A DNA stretch of 64,000 bases from Acidaminococcus massiliensis (GTDB taxonomy: Bacteria; Bacillota; Negativicutes; Acidaminococcales; Acidaminococcaceae), in contig NZ_LT608315.1 of NCBI RefSeq assembly GCF_900095825.1, positions 795,872-859,871 of the forward strand. The letters are read 5' to 3'. Numbering within the stretch: the stretch's first letter is position 1; every line of letters starts with the position of its first letter. Under the pieces are notes generated by a model, which was given only the letters and a program-made list of their open reading frames with translations, searched no databases and was not told where the DNA came from. The translations under genes and the position numbers were made by a program. Positions 8,630-16,063 of this stretch are shown piece by piece.

Positions 8630-8859
8630 GATTATGGATATTGTAACGTGTGAAACAGAAAAAAGCAAGAAAAAAGAAAGCGTGCAGAGGGCACAGAGCG
8701 CGGAACCATAGGGGAGTTTCCAGGCTTTTGCCTTTGGCAAAATGCCGCCAGAGGCGCCTGCTTCACACAAAACGAAGGTCATAAAAATAATCCCAGGAGC
8801 CAGCTTACCGCTCCTGGGATCAGCCATATTCAGTTGTACAGGTTTCTTCCGAACTCAAT
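8630..8859. other. Gene-poor spacer upstream of the hydG leader
   Basis: Between the hydG leader and the PepSY gene there is no credible coding sequence. A 72-codon reverse frame here has no ribosome site and overlaps the leader. The stretch holds a terminator at 8783-8820; no clear hydG promoter was identified. Confidence 0.5.
8783..8820 (-). terminator. Terminator downstream of the PepSY-like gene
   Basis: ATCCCAGGAGC/GCTCCTGGGAT, an 11-bp perfect stem with a 9-nt loop. Read on the reverse strand it is followed by TATTTTTAT, so it stops leftward transcription from the gene at 8944-9471. Confidence 0.8.
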
Positions 8860-8934
8860 TGTATTTTGGACTCACCTCAAAAACTGCTTTCTTTCGTTAC
8901 ATCACGATCCTGTATTTTGGACTCACCCCAAAAA
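8860..8934. repeat. Two 24-bp direct repeats
   Basis: Copies at 8860-8883 and 8911-8934, each starting TGTATTTTGGACTCACC, differ at one position and are offset by 51 bp. They sit just beyond the 3' end of the PepSY-like gene. Function unknown. Confidence 0.6.
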
Positions 8935-8943
8935 TCAATTGAC

Positions 8944-9471
8944 TTACTTGAATTTCAATTCCTGATAACCGATCAACGCAGTTGCCGGGTTCAAAAGTGC
9001 GGTCCCGGTGAGGGTCGCAGTTTCGAAAGTGGCTTTGTAAATCACAAACGGTGTACCGCTTTTATCGTCTGTATATTTCGTGACCACAATGTTTTTGGCA
9101 TCCGGATAGTCTGCCAATATGGTTCCTTTTACATCAGCTTCCGTTTTGCTCACCGTAACGGATCCGGGATAATTGGACGTCTTGATGACGGCACTCTGTA
9201 CTTTGCTGGTGGACCGATCTACAACGATCTCGTACCGCTGCAGGGTATCGGGAACCAGGTACTCCAGATCAAATTTTGCATCATCCGTCTTTGCGCTTGT
9301 CAGCACCGCTTCAGGCGGTACGACCTTCGCTGCAGCATCAATTGCAGCCTGTTTGCTGGCAATGGTATCTTTCACGGCTGGTGCAGCCATTGCGGGAACA
9401 ACCGTACCAAAAGAGGAAGCAACAACCACTCCGGCAACGATTGCTTTCGCGATCTTCTTATTTAGGCCCAT
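8944..9471 (-). CDS. Secreted PepSY-like domain protein
   Basis: 175 residues with a clear signal peptide (MGLNKKIAKAIVAGVVVASS, cleavage near PAMAA). The mature part holds two short repeats of the PepSY type: ...AAIDAAAKVVPPEAVLT...YEIVVDRSTSKVQSAVI and a second ADVKGTILADYPDAKN segment. PepSY domains are often protease-inhibiting or periplasmic regulatory modules; no specific partner is visible. The start at 9471 follows AGGAGGGG by 6 nt; upstream codons lack a site. Single-gene unit with its own terminator. Confidence 0.65.
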   Translation of the reverse strand: MGLNKKIAKAIVAGVVVASSFGTVVPAMAAPAVKDTIASKQAAIDAAAKVVPPEAVLTSAKTDDAKFDLEYLVPDTLQRYEIVVDRSTSKVQSAVIKTSNYPGSVTVSKTEADVKGTILADYPDAKNIVVTKYTDDKSGTPFVIYKATFETATLTGTALLNPATALIGYQELKFK

Positions 9472-9626
9472 TGGAAACCCCTCCTGTCTTACGGAAAACC
9501 CAATCATTCCCTGTCTTTGATTGAATTCCCTTTCTTGGCTCTATCATAGCATTTTTCTGGAAATATGCAAGAAAAATCAGAAAGCGAAAGAAAACTTTAC
9601 ATTTTCTGTTTCAAATGGTGCGGCAG

Positions 9627-9660
9627 AAAAAAAGAAGCTGTTGCATCTGCAACAGCTTCT
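9627..9660 (-). terminator. Terminator of tRNA-Arg
   Basis: AGAAGCTGTTGCA/TGCAACAGCTTCT, a 13-bp perfect stem with a 2-nt loop, followed on the reverse strand by T7. Confidence 0.88.
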
Positions 9661-9671
9661 GTACATTTTAT

Positions 9672-9748
<77 letters not shown>

Positions 9749-9765
9749 ATTACCGAACAGTTATT

Positions 9766-9794
9766 ATTATACGGAATCCAGGATGGAATGTCAA
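9766..9794 (-). promoter_or_regulatory. Promoter of tRNA-Arg
   Basis: On the reverse strand, TTGACA (9794-9789), exactly 17 bp, TATAAT (9771-9766): a full consensus sigma-70 promoter 17 bp before the tRNA 5' end. Confidence 0.88.
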
Positions 9795-9855
9795 GCCGTT
9801 TTTGAAAAAAGTCAGCAGATGCGGCAGAATTTCCGGAAGGAAGGAGCAGGGAGGC

Positions 9856-9884
9856 TAGGCATTTTCCCACTTATATTATATAAT
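9856..9884 (+). promoter_or_regulatory. Likely ancestral obg promoter, cut from obg by the prophage
   Basis: TAGGCA (9856-9861), 17-bp spacer, TATAAT (9879-9884), pointing rightward. In the present arrangement it reads into the 3' end of the phage integrase. If the prophage is removed at the proposed att cores, this promoter sits about 50 bp before obg. The -10 overlaps the first bases of the core. Confidence 0.5.
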
Positions 9885-9893
9885 AAGATATTA
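9882..9893. other. attL core (candidate)
   Basis: AATAAGATATTA, repeated exactly at 50599-50610 on the far side of the prophage and nowhere needed by a gene. The exact exchange point within the 12 bp cannot be seen. Confidence 0.55.
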
Positions 9894-9940
9894 CAAAATT
9901 TTAGCCTATAACCGCATGAAATAAGGGAATTAATGACATG

Positions 9941-9963
9941 ACGACAAAAATACGACAAAAATT
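9941..9963. repeat. Integrase arm-type sites, left end
   Basis: Two direct repeats, ACGACAAAAA (9941-9950) and ACGACAAAAATT (9952-9963), 11 bp apart and abutting the integrase stop codon. The same pair in the same orientation is found at 50467-50488. Paired short direct repeats inside both prophage ends are what the N-terminal arm-binding domain of lambda-type integrases uses. They could alternatively be the core itself. Confidence 0.6.
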
Positions 9964-11032
9964 AAAAGAGACGCTGGACAGTTTTGGCCGCTCGGTCCCG
10001 TACATCTTGAGTGTAGTCCAGATAGGTAGCAGATACTGTTTGAATCGTATCACCTAGAACACCAGCAACCAAATTTACATCACCTGTTTCAGATAGCAGC
10101 AGCGTAGCAAAGGTATGGCGCAAACTATGGAAAGTACGACCTGGAAAATGCTTTCTAATGTATTCACCAGCCAGGGTAGCAATGTAGAGAGAGGAGAGCC
10201 CGCCAAAAACTCTACCGTCAAGCGGCAGAGGCCGAAAGTCATGCCATACTTTTAACTCGTGGAGCAGACTTGCTGAGACAGGGAGCGTTCGATAGCTGTT
10301 TCTAGTCTTACAGGGCTTAAACCCTTGCACCCCATGAGCTACGGAACCCCATTGCTTATTAATGGTAATGGTCTGCTTGTTGAAGTCGATGTTGTCCCAA
10401 GTAATCCCCAGAGCTTCGCCACATCGCATTCCTGTAGTAGCTGCTATCAGAATTAGCAGGTATACGTCCGCACGATAGTCTTTGACTCCTTCAATCAGCT
10501 GGTGCAGTTCTTTACGGCTCAGTGCTCGGAGAGGCTTTTTTTCTTTAAACCGGATCCTAGATACAGGCCGGGCCGGATTTGATGGGATGATTTTATAAAT
10601 CTTCATAGCATGTTCCAGAATGGTTTTGAGAGCAGCCAGGGAAAGATTCTTAGTGGCTGTAGATAAGTCAATCTGTTGGAAAGCGTTGACAATAGCCGCT
10701 GTGGATAGTTTTACCAAGGGGATATCCAGTATAGAAGTAAAATTCTCTAAACCTGCCTTGTAAGTCCAGAGCGTGCTGAAAGTTAGCTCCTGGCTTTTAT
10801 CCCTTTCGTAGATCGCCCAGAATTTTCTAAGAGTGATTCCCCTTAGAGTCGGATCTAGATCAAAGCCTACTTCTTTTCTGGCTAGCCTTAGTAATTCATC
10901 CTGGTGCTTTTTAGCCTCTCTTTGTGTCTTAAAGCCCTGCTTGGTTTTCTGTTTCCACCTGTTTCCAATTTTGTAGGACAGGACTAGGCAGATACTACCG
11001 TTTCTTTCACGGTAACTGAAACTATATTCCAT
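9962..11032 (-). CDS. int: Phage site-specific integrase (tyrosine recombinase)
   Basis: 356 residues: N-terminal AP2-like arm-binding domain (RNGSICLVLSYKIGNRWKQK, residues 10-50), SAM-like core-binding domain (about 60-160) and catalytic domain. Catalytic residues are visible: Arg in TTGMRCGEALG, HxxR in FHSLRHTFATLL, and the C-terminal TYLDYT tyrosine. It catalyses integration and excision at the att sites that flank the prophage and reads leftward to attL. A DUF4102-type lambda Int relative is excluded by the N-terminal domain. Confidence 0.95.
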   Translation of the reverse strand: MEYSFSYRERNGSICLVLSYKIGNRWKQKTKQGFKTQREAKKHQDELLRLARKEVGFDLDPTLRGITLRKFWAIYERDKSQELTFSTLWTYKAGLENFTSILDIPLVKLSTAAIVNAFQQIDLSTATKNLSLAALKTILEHAMKIYKIIPSNPARPVSRIRFKEKKPLRALSRKELHQLIEGVKDYRADVYLLILIAATTGMRCGEALGITWDNIDFNKQTITINKQWGSVAHGVQGFKPCKTRNSYRTLPVSASLLHELKVWHDFRPLPLDGRVFGGLSSLYIATLAGEYIRKHFPGRTFHSLRHTFATLLLSETGDVNLVAGVLGDTIQTVSATYLDYTQDVRDRAAKTVQRLF

Positions 11033-11085
11033 AAGAATAGCCTCCTTCTAGCAAACAGTAAACTATATACAAAAAAAGAAAAATA

Positions 11086-11114
11086 TTTTCAGAGCCTGTC
11101 TGATTTGTTATAAT
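11086..11114 (+). promoter_or_regulatory. Promoter of the 311-aa cargo gene
   Basis: TTTTCA (11086-11091), 17 bp, TATAAT (11109-11114) with an extended -10 TG (TGTTATAAT), 31 bp before the gene at 11146 in the spacer divergent from int. Confidence 0.55.
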
Positions 11115-11145
11115 AAAAGCAAATGGGCCAATACAGAGAAAGGGG

Positions 11146-12081
11146 ATGGCACTAGTGAGTGAAATCAAAAAAGCCAGAATCGCTTACTCTGGGAAAGCTT
11201 TGGATGATGGAACCATGCCTGTACGGGACCTAGCCCCGGCTCTGTTAGCTTTTTCGGAATTGGTTGAAAATGCTTATAAGGCCATAGGTGGAGAAAGACA
11301 AATCAAGGTCTTACTGAACCAGGACAGTTTGAATAAGGGCTCATTTGATATCACTTTTCTATTGAACCTTGACTTTGCAGAGCAGCTGAAAATGTTTGTC
11401 TCTGGGGCTCAAGCTAATGGGCTGAGTGATTTAATGACTGTTTTGGGATGGGGGCCAACCCTCACGGCTGTTGGCGGGGGAATCTTTGCCCTAGTGAAGA
11501 AGATTGGCGCACGGAAAATCAAGAAGATTGATTCTAAAGAGAACCGCGTGGAAATGATGTTGGATGATGGGGAAACCATTCTGACGACCCCCAATACGTT
11601 GAAGGTCTTTATGAACGTAGATTGCAGGCTGAGTATAGAGAAAATTGTTGATCCGCTAAAACAATCGGGAATTGACTCATTTTCTTTACGAGATCCAAAT
11701 AGGCCAGACGCCAAAGCCCCATTAGTTGACATTAATAAGATGGAAGTAGATATTTTTAAAGCCCCACCAGCAGAAGAAGAAGCTGATATGGACCAGAAAA
11801 CTTCAGAAATGGAAATGCTGGCGCGGATTATTACAGTCAATTTTGAACTAGGGAAATGGCGTCTTTCCGATGGAAATAATACTTTTTGGGCATCTATTGA
11901 AGACGACGACTTTTTAAAACAAGTGGAACGGCGGGATTTAGCTTTCCGAAAGGGTGACACTTTACGGATCAAGTATTATATCCACCAGACAATCCGAAAT
12001 GGTAAACTGGCTACTGAATATGTTGTTACCCATGTGATTGAGTTGAGAGAGGCACCACGGCAAATTAAGCTTAACTTTTGA
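11146..12081 (+). CDS. Prophage cargo protein of unknown function
   Basis: 311 residues that I do not recognise as a named family. The N-terminal part (RIAYSGKALDDGTMPVRDLAPALLAFSELVENAY) looks like a conserved helical module; the middle has one hydrophobic segment (GWGPTLTAVGGGIFALVKK, about residue 105-125); the C-terminal ~90 residues (ITVNFELGKWRLSDGNNTFWASIEDDDF) look like a small beta domain. It has its own promoter and is flanked by terminators, next to int, a spot that often holds lysogenic or anti-phage cargo; that role is a guess. GTG at 11155, 9 nt after AAGGGG, is a possible start instead of ATG 11146. Confidence 0.6.
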   Translation: MALVSEIKKARIAYSGKALDDGTMPVRDLAPALLAFSELVENAYKAIGGERQIKVLLNQDSLNKGSFDITFLLNLDFAEQLKMFVSGAQANGLSDLMTVLGWGPTLTAVGGGIFALVKKIGARKIKKIDSKENRVEMMLDDGETILTTPNTLKVFMNVDCRLSIEKIVDPLKQSGIDSFSLRDPNRPDAKAPLVDINKMEVDIFKAPPAEEEADMDQKTSEMEMLARIITVNFELGKWRLSDGNNTFWASIEDDDFLKQVERRDLAFRKGDTLRIKYYIHQTIRNGKLATEYVVTHVIELREAPRQIKLNF

Positions 12082-12135
12082 TTTTCTTCATTATTTTTCT
12101 GATGGATAAAAAAGAATTTCCGTGATATACTTGCT

Positions 12136-12216
12136 TTGTAAGTTTCCTTTGGACAGGTAGACTTACAATCTTTCTCCCCCTGCCAGTTACCGCAGTGCTG
12201 GCAGGGTCCTTTGTTT
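12136..12216 (+). ncRNA. Candidate small RNA of two hairpins
   Basis: No gene lies between 12082 and 12441. Hairpin 1 is TTGTAAGT/ACTTACAA (12136-12168); hairpin 2 is CCCTGCCAG/CTGGCAGGG (12178-12206) followed by a T-rich tract, like a terminator. A TATACT at about 12126-12131 could be a -10 for a transcript of about 80 nt. Only structure supports this; a third, weaker GAACTG/CAGTTC pair lies at about 12235-12285. Confidence 0.35.
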
Positions 12217-12316
12217 TAAAAATCTTGCCCAGGTTGAACTGAAGTCTGTAAACTCGTCTAGTTTTCTGTTTGCAGTCCAGTTCCTATAGCAGTAAAAGAA
12301 ATTGTATGATAAAATA

Positions 12317-12354
12317 AAAACGTAATCTCTCTTTCCGGCCTGAGATTACGTTTT
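12317..12354. terminator. Bidirectional terminator
   Basis: AAAACGTAATCTC/GAGATTACGTTTT, a 13-bp perfect stem with a 12-nt loop; A and T runs at the ends allow function in both directions, between the rightward 311-aa gene and leftward genes. Confidence 0.75.
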
Positions 12355-12393
12355 CCCTGTTGGTAGCCGCGTATCCTACCAACAGGGATTTTT
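12355..12393 (+). terminator. Second terminator-like hairpin
   Basis: CCCTGTTGGTAG/CTACCAACAGGG, a 12-bp perfect stem with a 9-nt loop followed by ATTTTT, directly abutting the previous hairpin. Confidence 0.7.
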
Positions 12394-12441
12394 GCGTCCT
12401 ATTCCTTCTTTTCACCATGGAATTCTACACCTAGCATATCT

Positions 12442-12663
12442 TTATAAATATCTCCAACCAGACAAATCTTCAGGGGCCTCTTCAATGCCCTTTAACTTGT
12501 CCCAACCATTATGGCCAGTGGTGTGCATGTAAACATCGATGGCTGCTTCTTCAGGAGATATATAAGCGCTGTACATACCTCTATCTATCTCTAGCCAAAA
12601 GTTGCCTCTAAATGGAAAAATCCTAAAAACACCTACACTAGATTTAAAGTAATAAGCATGCAT
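12442..12663 (-). CDS. Small hypothetical protein
   Basis: 73 residues, aromatic-rich (MHAYYFKSSVGVFRIFPFRGN... EAPEDLSGWRYL), no recognised family. The ATG follows GAGGAGGATATTCCA, a good ribosome site. It lies 39 bp downstream of the NYN gene on the same strand and may share its transcript. Confidence 0.5.
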   Translation of the reverse strand: MHAYYFKSSVGVFRIFPFRGNFWLEIDRGMYSAYISPEEAAIDVYMHTTGHNGWDKLKGIEEAPEDLSGWRYL

Positions 12664-12701
12664 TGGAATATCCTCCTCTTTAGATTGAGACTAGCAGTAT
12701 G

Positions 12702-13389
12702 TTAGTAACTCGATTCTAACTTTTTCTTGTTACAAGGTTTGGGGAAAGTGGACCGTAGGCCATCAATATGCTCATAGAGATCTTCTTTTATAGGGGCCCA
12801 CATAGGATCAAGAATAAAATCAATGCCTTCACGGCGAGCAAATTTGGCAGCTGGGACAAAATCGCTATCCCCTGAAATAAGAACAATTTGGGTAACCTGT
12901 TTTTTTTAAAGCTAAAGAAGTAATATCAATTCCAATACGCATATCTACTCCTTTTTGCTTGACATCCATGGAAAAATCTTCTTCCTTCAAGTCGTGCCAT
13001 TTTAATCGACCAGAACACAACTTCTTGATTTTATCATAGTTTATTCTCCAAGTGACATTTATGTCATCAATCCTGCCAAGACGTAAAGCCATTTTTCTTT
13101 TTTTTCGCAGCTCATCATGAAATTGAAGCCTCCAAATACTCCTTTCAGATTTAGCCATATCAATCTGTTGTTGATGGTATGGATGGAATACCTTGTTTTG
13201 AAGTGGAGGGCAATCATAAAAGAAAATACGATATAATTTATTCCGTTCGCCCTTTCGGTCTCTAGCAAGGTGTTTTTCGGAATACGAGCAGAGTTTGCTA
13301 GCCAGTTCATCTGGTGTTAATTTTCCGAAGATATGTAAGGCTCTTTTAATGAAAAAAGCACCATCAACTAAAATCGCTACATTTTCCAT
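12702..13389 (-). pseudogene. NYN-domain (LabA/DUF88-type) putative RNase, frameshifted
   Basis: The reading frame starts MENVAILVDGAFFIKRAL, the first aspartate motif of the NYN/PIN-like nuclease fold. It runs out of frame at an 8-A tract (8 T on the + strand at 12900-12907). With one A fewer it continues QVTQIVLISGDSDFVPAAK, the NYN catalytic motif, to a stop at 12702, giving a normal 228-residue protein. NYN proteins are metal-dependent RNases. The single-base change in a homopolymer may be a null allele, a phase-variable switch, transcriptional slippage or a sequence error. Confidence 0.75.
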
Positions 13390-13410
13390 TACTAATCATC
13401 CTTTCCTGGT

Positions 13411-13471
13411 AAAACAAAAATCCTTGGGGTCGGCCGACTCTGGATAAATAGAGTGGCTTACTGCCAAGGAT
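13411..13471 (-). terminator. Large terminator-like structure in the NYN leader
   Basis: On the reverse strand ATCCTTGG and CCAAGGAT (13471-13464 and 13427-13420) close a 52-nt structure with an inner ACTCT/AGAGT hairpin and a GGTCGGCCGACC-like palindrome, followed by TTTTTGTTTT. It lies 22 bp before the NYN start codon, so it could be an attenuator of that gene or the 3' end of a small RNA. Confidence 0.5.
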
Positions 13472-13553
13472 TAGACAACCATATGCAACATCAAATTCGA
13501 TGTACTTTAATAGTAAAGCATCCTGGCAACTTTGTCAATACTTTTTCTTTGTA

Positions 13554-13964
13554 TTATTTTTCCTTCAGCAGTTTCTTTTGCTCTTTTTCGATCTGCTTAA
13601 TACTCTTATCTGGAGTAGGAAGATCTTCCAGCATAGCTGCCTAAGGTAACCATTTTGTGGACTTATCTGTTTTATCATAGTCAGAGGAAAGAGCAAAGAG
13701 GTCACGCAGCTTTTGATAGAACCTTTTTCACTGGCTCGAATATCCTGGTTTGTCGGAATTTGCAATTTGCATAAAACGCAAATTGCTTTCCTGTTCTAGC
13801 TCATTTTCATCGAAAATGGCAGCAAGATGGCGAGAAATGGTAGATATGTTTTTTTGAAAAAGCTCGGCGATTTGAGCTTGGGTAAGCCACACTGTTCCGT
13901 CTTTTGCATACAAGCGGACGTTAGATTGCCCATCTTCTGTATTGTAAATAATGATGTTGTCCAT
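13554..13964 (-). pseudogene. Degenerate RhuM-family gene
   Basis: The first 65 residues (MDNIIIYNTEDGQSNVRLYA ... LTQAQIAELFQKNISTISRHL) match the N terminus of RhuM-family proteins. The middle is deleted: the frame runs into FMQIANSDKPGYSSQ and stops. Remnants of the later part, DIRASEK and, in another frame, YQKLRDLFALSSDYDKTDKSTK, follow down to about 13554. At least one internal deletion and two frame changes make it a pseudogene. Family function is unclear, although RhuM proteins are common in mobile elements. Confidence 0.7.
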
Positions 13965-14008
13965 GGCTTAATTACGTTTCCTTTCACCAACAGGTCTTGG
14001 ACGATGAA

Positions 14009-14215
14009 TTATGGCCGGCAAATCCCACAAGGAGTGTATCCTGCATCAATAGCTTCTTCACGGGTGTCAAAGTGAACACGATGATCTGCACGGATTCTTT
14101 GCTCTGCTCTGCATCCTTCGTAGTGGAACTTGTGGCTGGCAGAGTTGCCTACATAGGCAAGAGCAGTAGAACAAAGAGTAACCAACAATGCGGTAAGTAA
14201 AGCAATCTTTCTCAT
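14009..14215 (-). CDS. Small secreted Ada-like zinc-binding protein
   Basis: 68 residues. A signal peptide (MRKIALLTALLVTLCSTALA) is followed by a compact domain YVGNSASHKFHYEGC...DTREEAIDAGYTPCGICRP. The H-x3-C ... CxxC pattern is the Ada-type metal-binding fold that also occurs at the end of some secreted nucleases. Here it stands alone, with no nuclease. The start at 14215 is set by GGAGG 8 nt upstream; the ATG at 14230 overlaps that site. Likely lysogenic cargo exported to the envelope; role unknown. Confidence 0.7.
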   Translation of the reverse strand: MRKIALLTALLVTLCSTALAYVGNSASHKFHYEGCRAEQRIRADHRVHFDTREEAIDAGYTPCGICRP

Positions 14216-14293
14216 AGTAAACGCCTCCATTTATTTTTTATCCCCAGAATTTCTTCTCTGGAGAGAGTAAACTTTATTGAACTTCAGGAACAT

Positions 14294-16063
14294 CTATGAT
14301 CGGGAATCATCAGCAATCCTTCTTTTCCCATGCAGTGTTAAGGCATTGTCACGAGTAATATTGTAGTCAGGGCTGGTCAAGTCGCACTGCCGGCAGTAAA
14401 AGTTAGACGGTGCATGAAGGATGCCAGAAAGGGTATCGAAAAGCAGATCATTGGTGAAAATGGCATTTTCATGGGCCCGAAGTTGTTGGCTTACTTGTGG
14501 ATAAGCCTGCTGATAAGAAGGAGAAAGATAAATCCACAGCGGAATCCGGACCATGTCGTATTGGAAGGGAGAAGCTGTATGGGTCAGTTCCATATCTTCT
14601 CCATGATCGGATACATAAATCATGGCCTGGAGAGGCAGGCTTTTGGCTTCTTCAAAAATGTCCTTCAGTACAAAATCGGTGTAATGGAGAGAACGACGAT
14701 ACCAAAGAGCCTTTTCCCGTTTATCCACGTCGGCCCAATGCTGCTTTTCTACATAGGCCTGGGGAACTCGGTGGTCATAGCGGAAATGGCTGCCCATAAG
14801 GTGCAAGACGATAAAATTCTTTTTCCCCGCAGGAATCCGGGAAAGCGGTTCCAGAATATCTTCATCCGGCTCCTGCAACCATTCCTGGTGGTCAGCCTGC
14901 TGGGCAATGACGGTAATTCCCGCATCAGAAACACTACTCTGCTCCTGAGTGGAAATCCAATAGGTTTCATAGCCGGCTTTTTTTGCCAGGGTCATAATAT
15001 CCACTGAATATTTCAGGGGCTTCCGATTGTATTGATTTGCACTGGTAAGGGCCTGAGTTATAGCCATAACGGTGTTGGGAAAATTGGAATAGGCATGGGG
15101 ATAAAAGAAAAAACATTGATCCTGCCGGTGGGATTTTTCCCAAGGGGTAGTATTTTCGGGTGTATCAGCAAAAGCAGACATATCATCCCGACAGGCACTT
15201 TCTCCCAGTACTAGAACAATGGAACCAGAAAGCTGGGAGGCTGGGGTCTCCAATTTCAGGGTACGGGCATTCTGGGGCAGATTCTGGCGTAGCTCTTTAA
15301 AAGCCTGGAGGGGGCCATTCTCCCGGTACAGATGGAAGACCCTGTCAGATGGAAAAATGGAAGTCAGATAGTTGCCGAAAAAATATAGGAGTACCAGGGG
15401 AAGAATGGCCCATTTTTTCCCTTTCAGTTCTGGACAGGCAGAACGGTGGCAGCTGGCTTCAATCCAGCGGTAAAGCAACAAAAATTCGGCTGTAAGACCC
15501 AAAAGAACACCTGCCAACAGAGACAGACTGAAAATCGAGCTGAGGTAATTGTAGGCTTCCCGGGGAGTGGTGGCCAGAATGGACAGCAGAGCAATTTCAT
15601 CCAGGGGTTTCCCGTAATGGAAAAAATAAAAACAATAGGCCAGGCTGGACAGTTCTAGCAGAAACAGCAAAAGGGTATAAAGGGAGCAAAGAGGCTTGCG
15701 GGCTTTTTTACTGTGGGATGCCAATTCCAGAAAAACAACAGTGGAGGCAAACAAAACGGAAGGAAAAATAAAGTAATTACCAATATCATTTTGGAAAAAA
15801 ACTGGAAGCTGAGAAAAAACTAGACCATAGGGAAGTAGCCAGAGGAGGGCGATGAAACCAGCTATCCTTTCTCTGCGTTGCTGTTCTCTACTATCTGGAA
15901 ACAAGAAATGGACAAGAATCAGAGACCCATATAGAAATACACCGCTGCGGATGAGACGGAGCAGGGTGATTCGGTGCATAGGATATAAAGGAGACTGAAA
16001 GCAAGACATACAAATAGCAAAACTAAAAAGAAGTATCAGCAAAAACGTTTTTGTAGCATACAA
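14294..16063 (-). CDS. EptA-like phosphoethanolamine transferase, prophage cargo
   Basis: 589 residues: five hydrophobic segments in the first ~220 residues, then a sulfatase-fold periplasmic domain. Visible signatures are VLVLGESACRDD, the threonine motif ENTTPWEKS, LHLMGSHFRYDH and VSDHGEDM. Such enzymes move phosphoethanolamine onto lipid A or LPS core, which lowers surface charge. It sits among lysogenic cargo on the repressor strand, so lysogenic conversion of the outer membrane is likely (inference). The start is uncertain: TTG 16063 has no ribosome site, while AAGGTG lies ahead of an ACG codon 12 codons upstream. The exact acceptor cannot be told. Confidence 0.85.
   Translation of the reverse strand: MYATKTFLLILLFSFAICMSCFQSPLYPMHRITLLRLIRSGVFLYGSLILVHFLFPDSREQQRRERIAGFIALLWLLPYGLVFSQLPVFFQNDIGNYFIFPSVLFASTVVFLELASHSKKARKPLCSLYTLLLFLLELSSLAYCFYFFHYGKPLDEIALLSILATTPREAYNYLSSIFSLSLLAGVLLGLTAEFLLLYRWIEASCHRSACPELKGKKWAILPLVLLYFFGNYLTSIFPSDRVFHLYRENGPLQAFKELRQNLPQNARTLKLETPASQLSGSIVLVLGESACRDDMSAFADTPENTTPWEKSHRQDQCFFFYPHAYSNFPNTVMAITQALTSANQYNRKPLKYSVDIMTLAKKAGYETYWISTQEQSSVSDAGITVIAQQADHQEWLQEPDEDILEPLSRIPAGKKNFIVLHLMGSHFRYDHRVPQAYVEKQHWADVDKREKALWYRRSLHYTDFVLKDIFEEAKSLPLQAMIYVSDHGEDMELTHTASPFQYDMVRIPLWIYLSPSYQQAYPQVSQQLRAHENAIFTNDLLFDTLSGILHAPSNFYCRQCDLTSPDYNITRDNALTLHGKRRIADDSRS

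Noticed and set aside
8609..8827. 72-codon reverse frame between hydG and the PepSY gene
   Set aside because: Covers a terminator and the hydG leader, lacks a ribosome site, and overlaps the antiterminator arm.
13453..13644. 63-codon forward frame rich in Phe/Ser over the NYN leader and rhuM remnant
   Set aside because: No ribosome site, low-complexity FSFSSFFCSF translation, and antisense to better-supported features.
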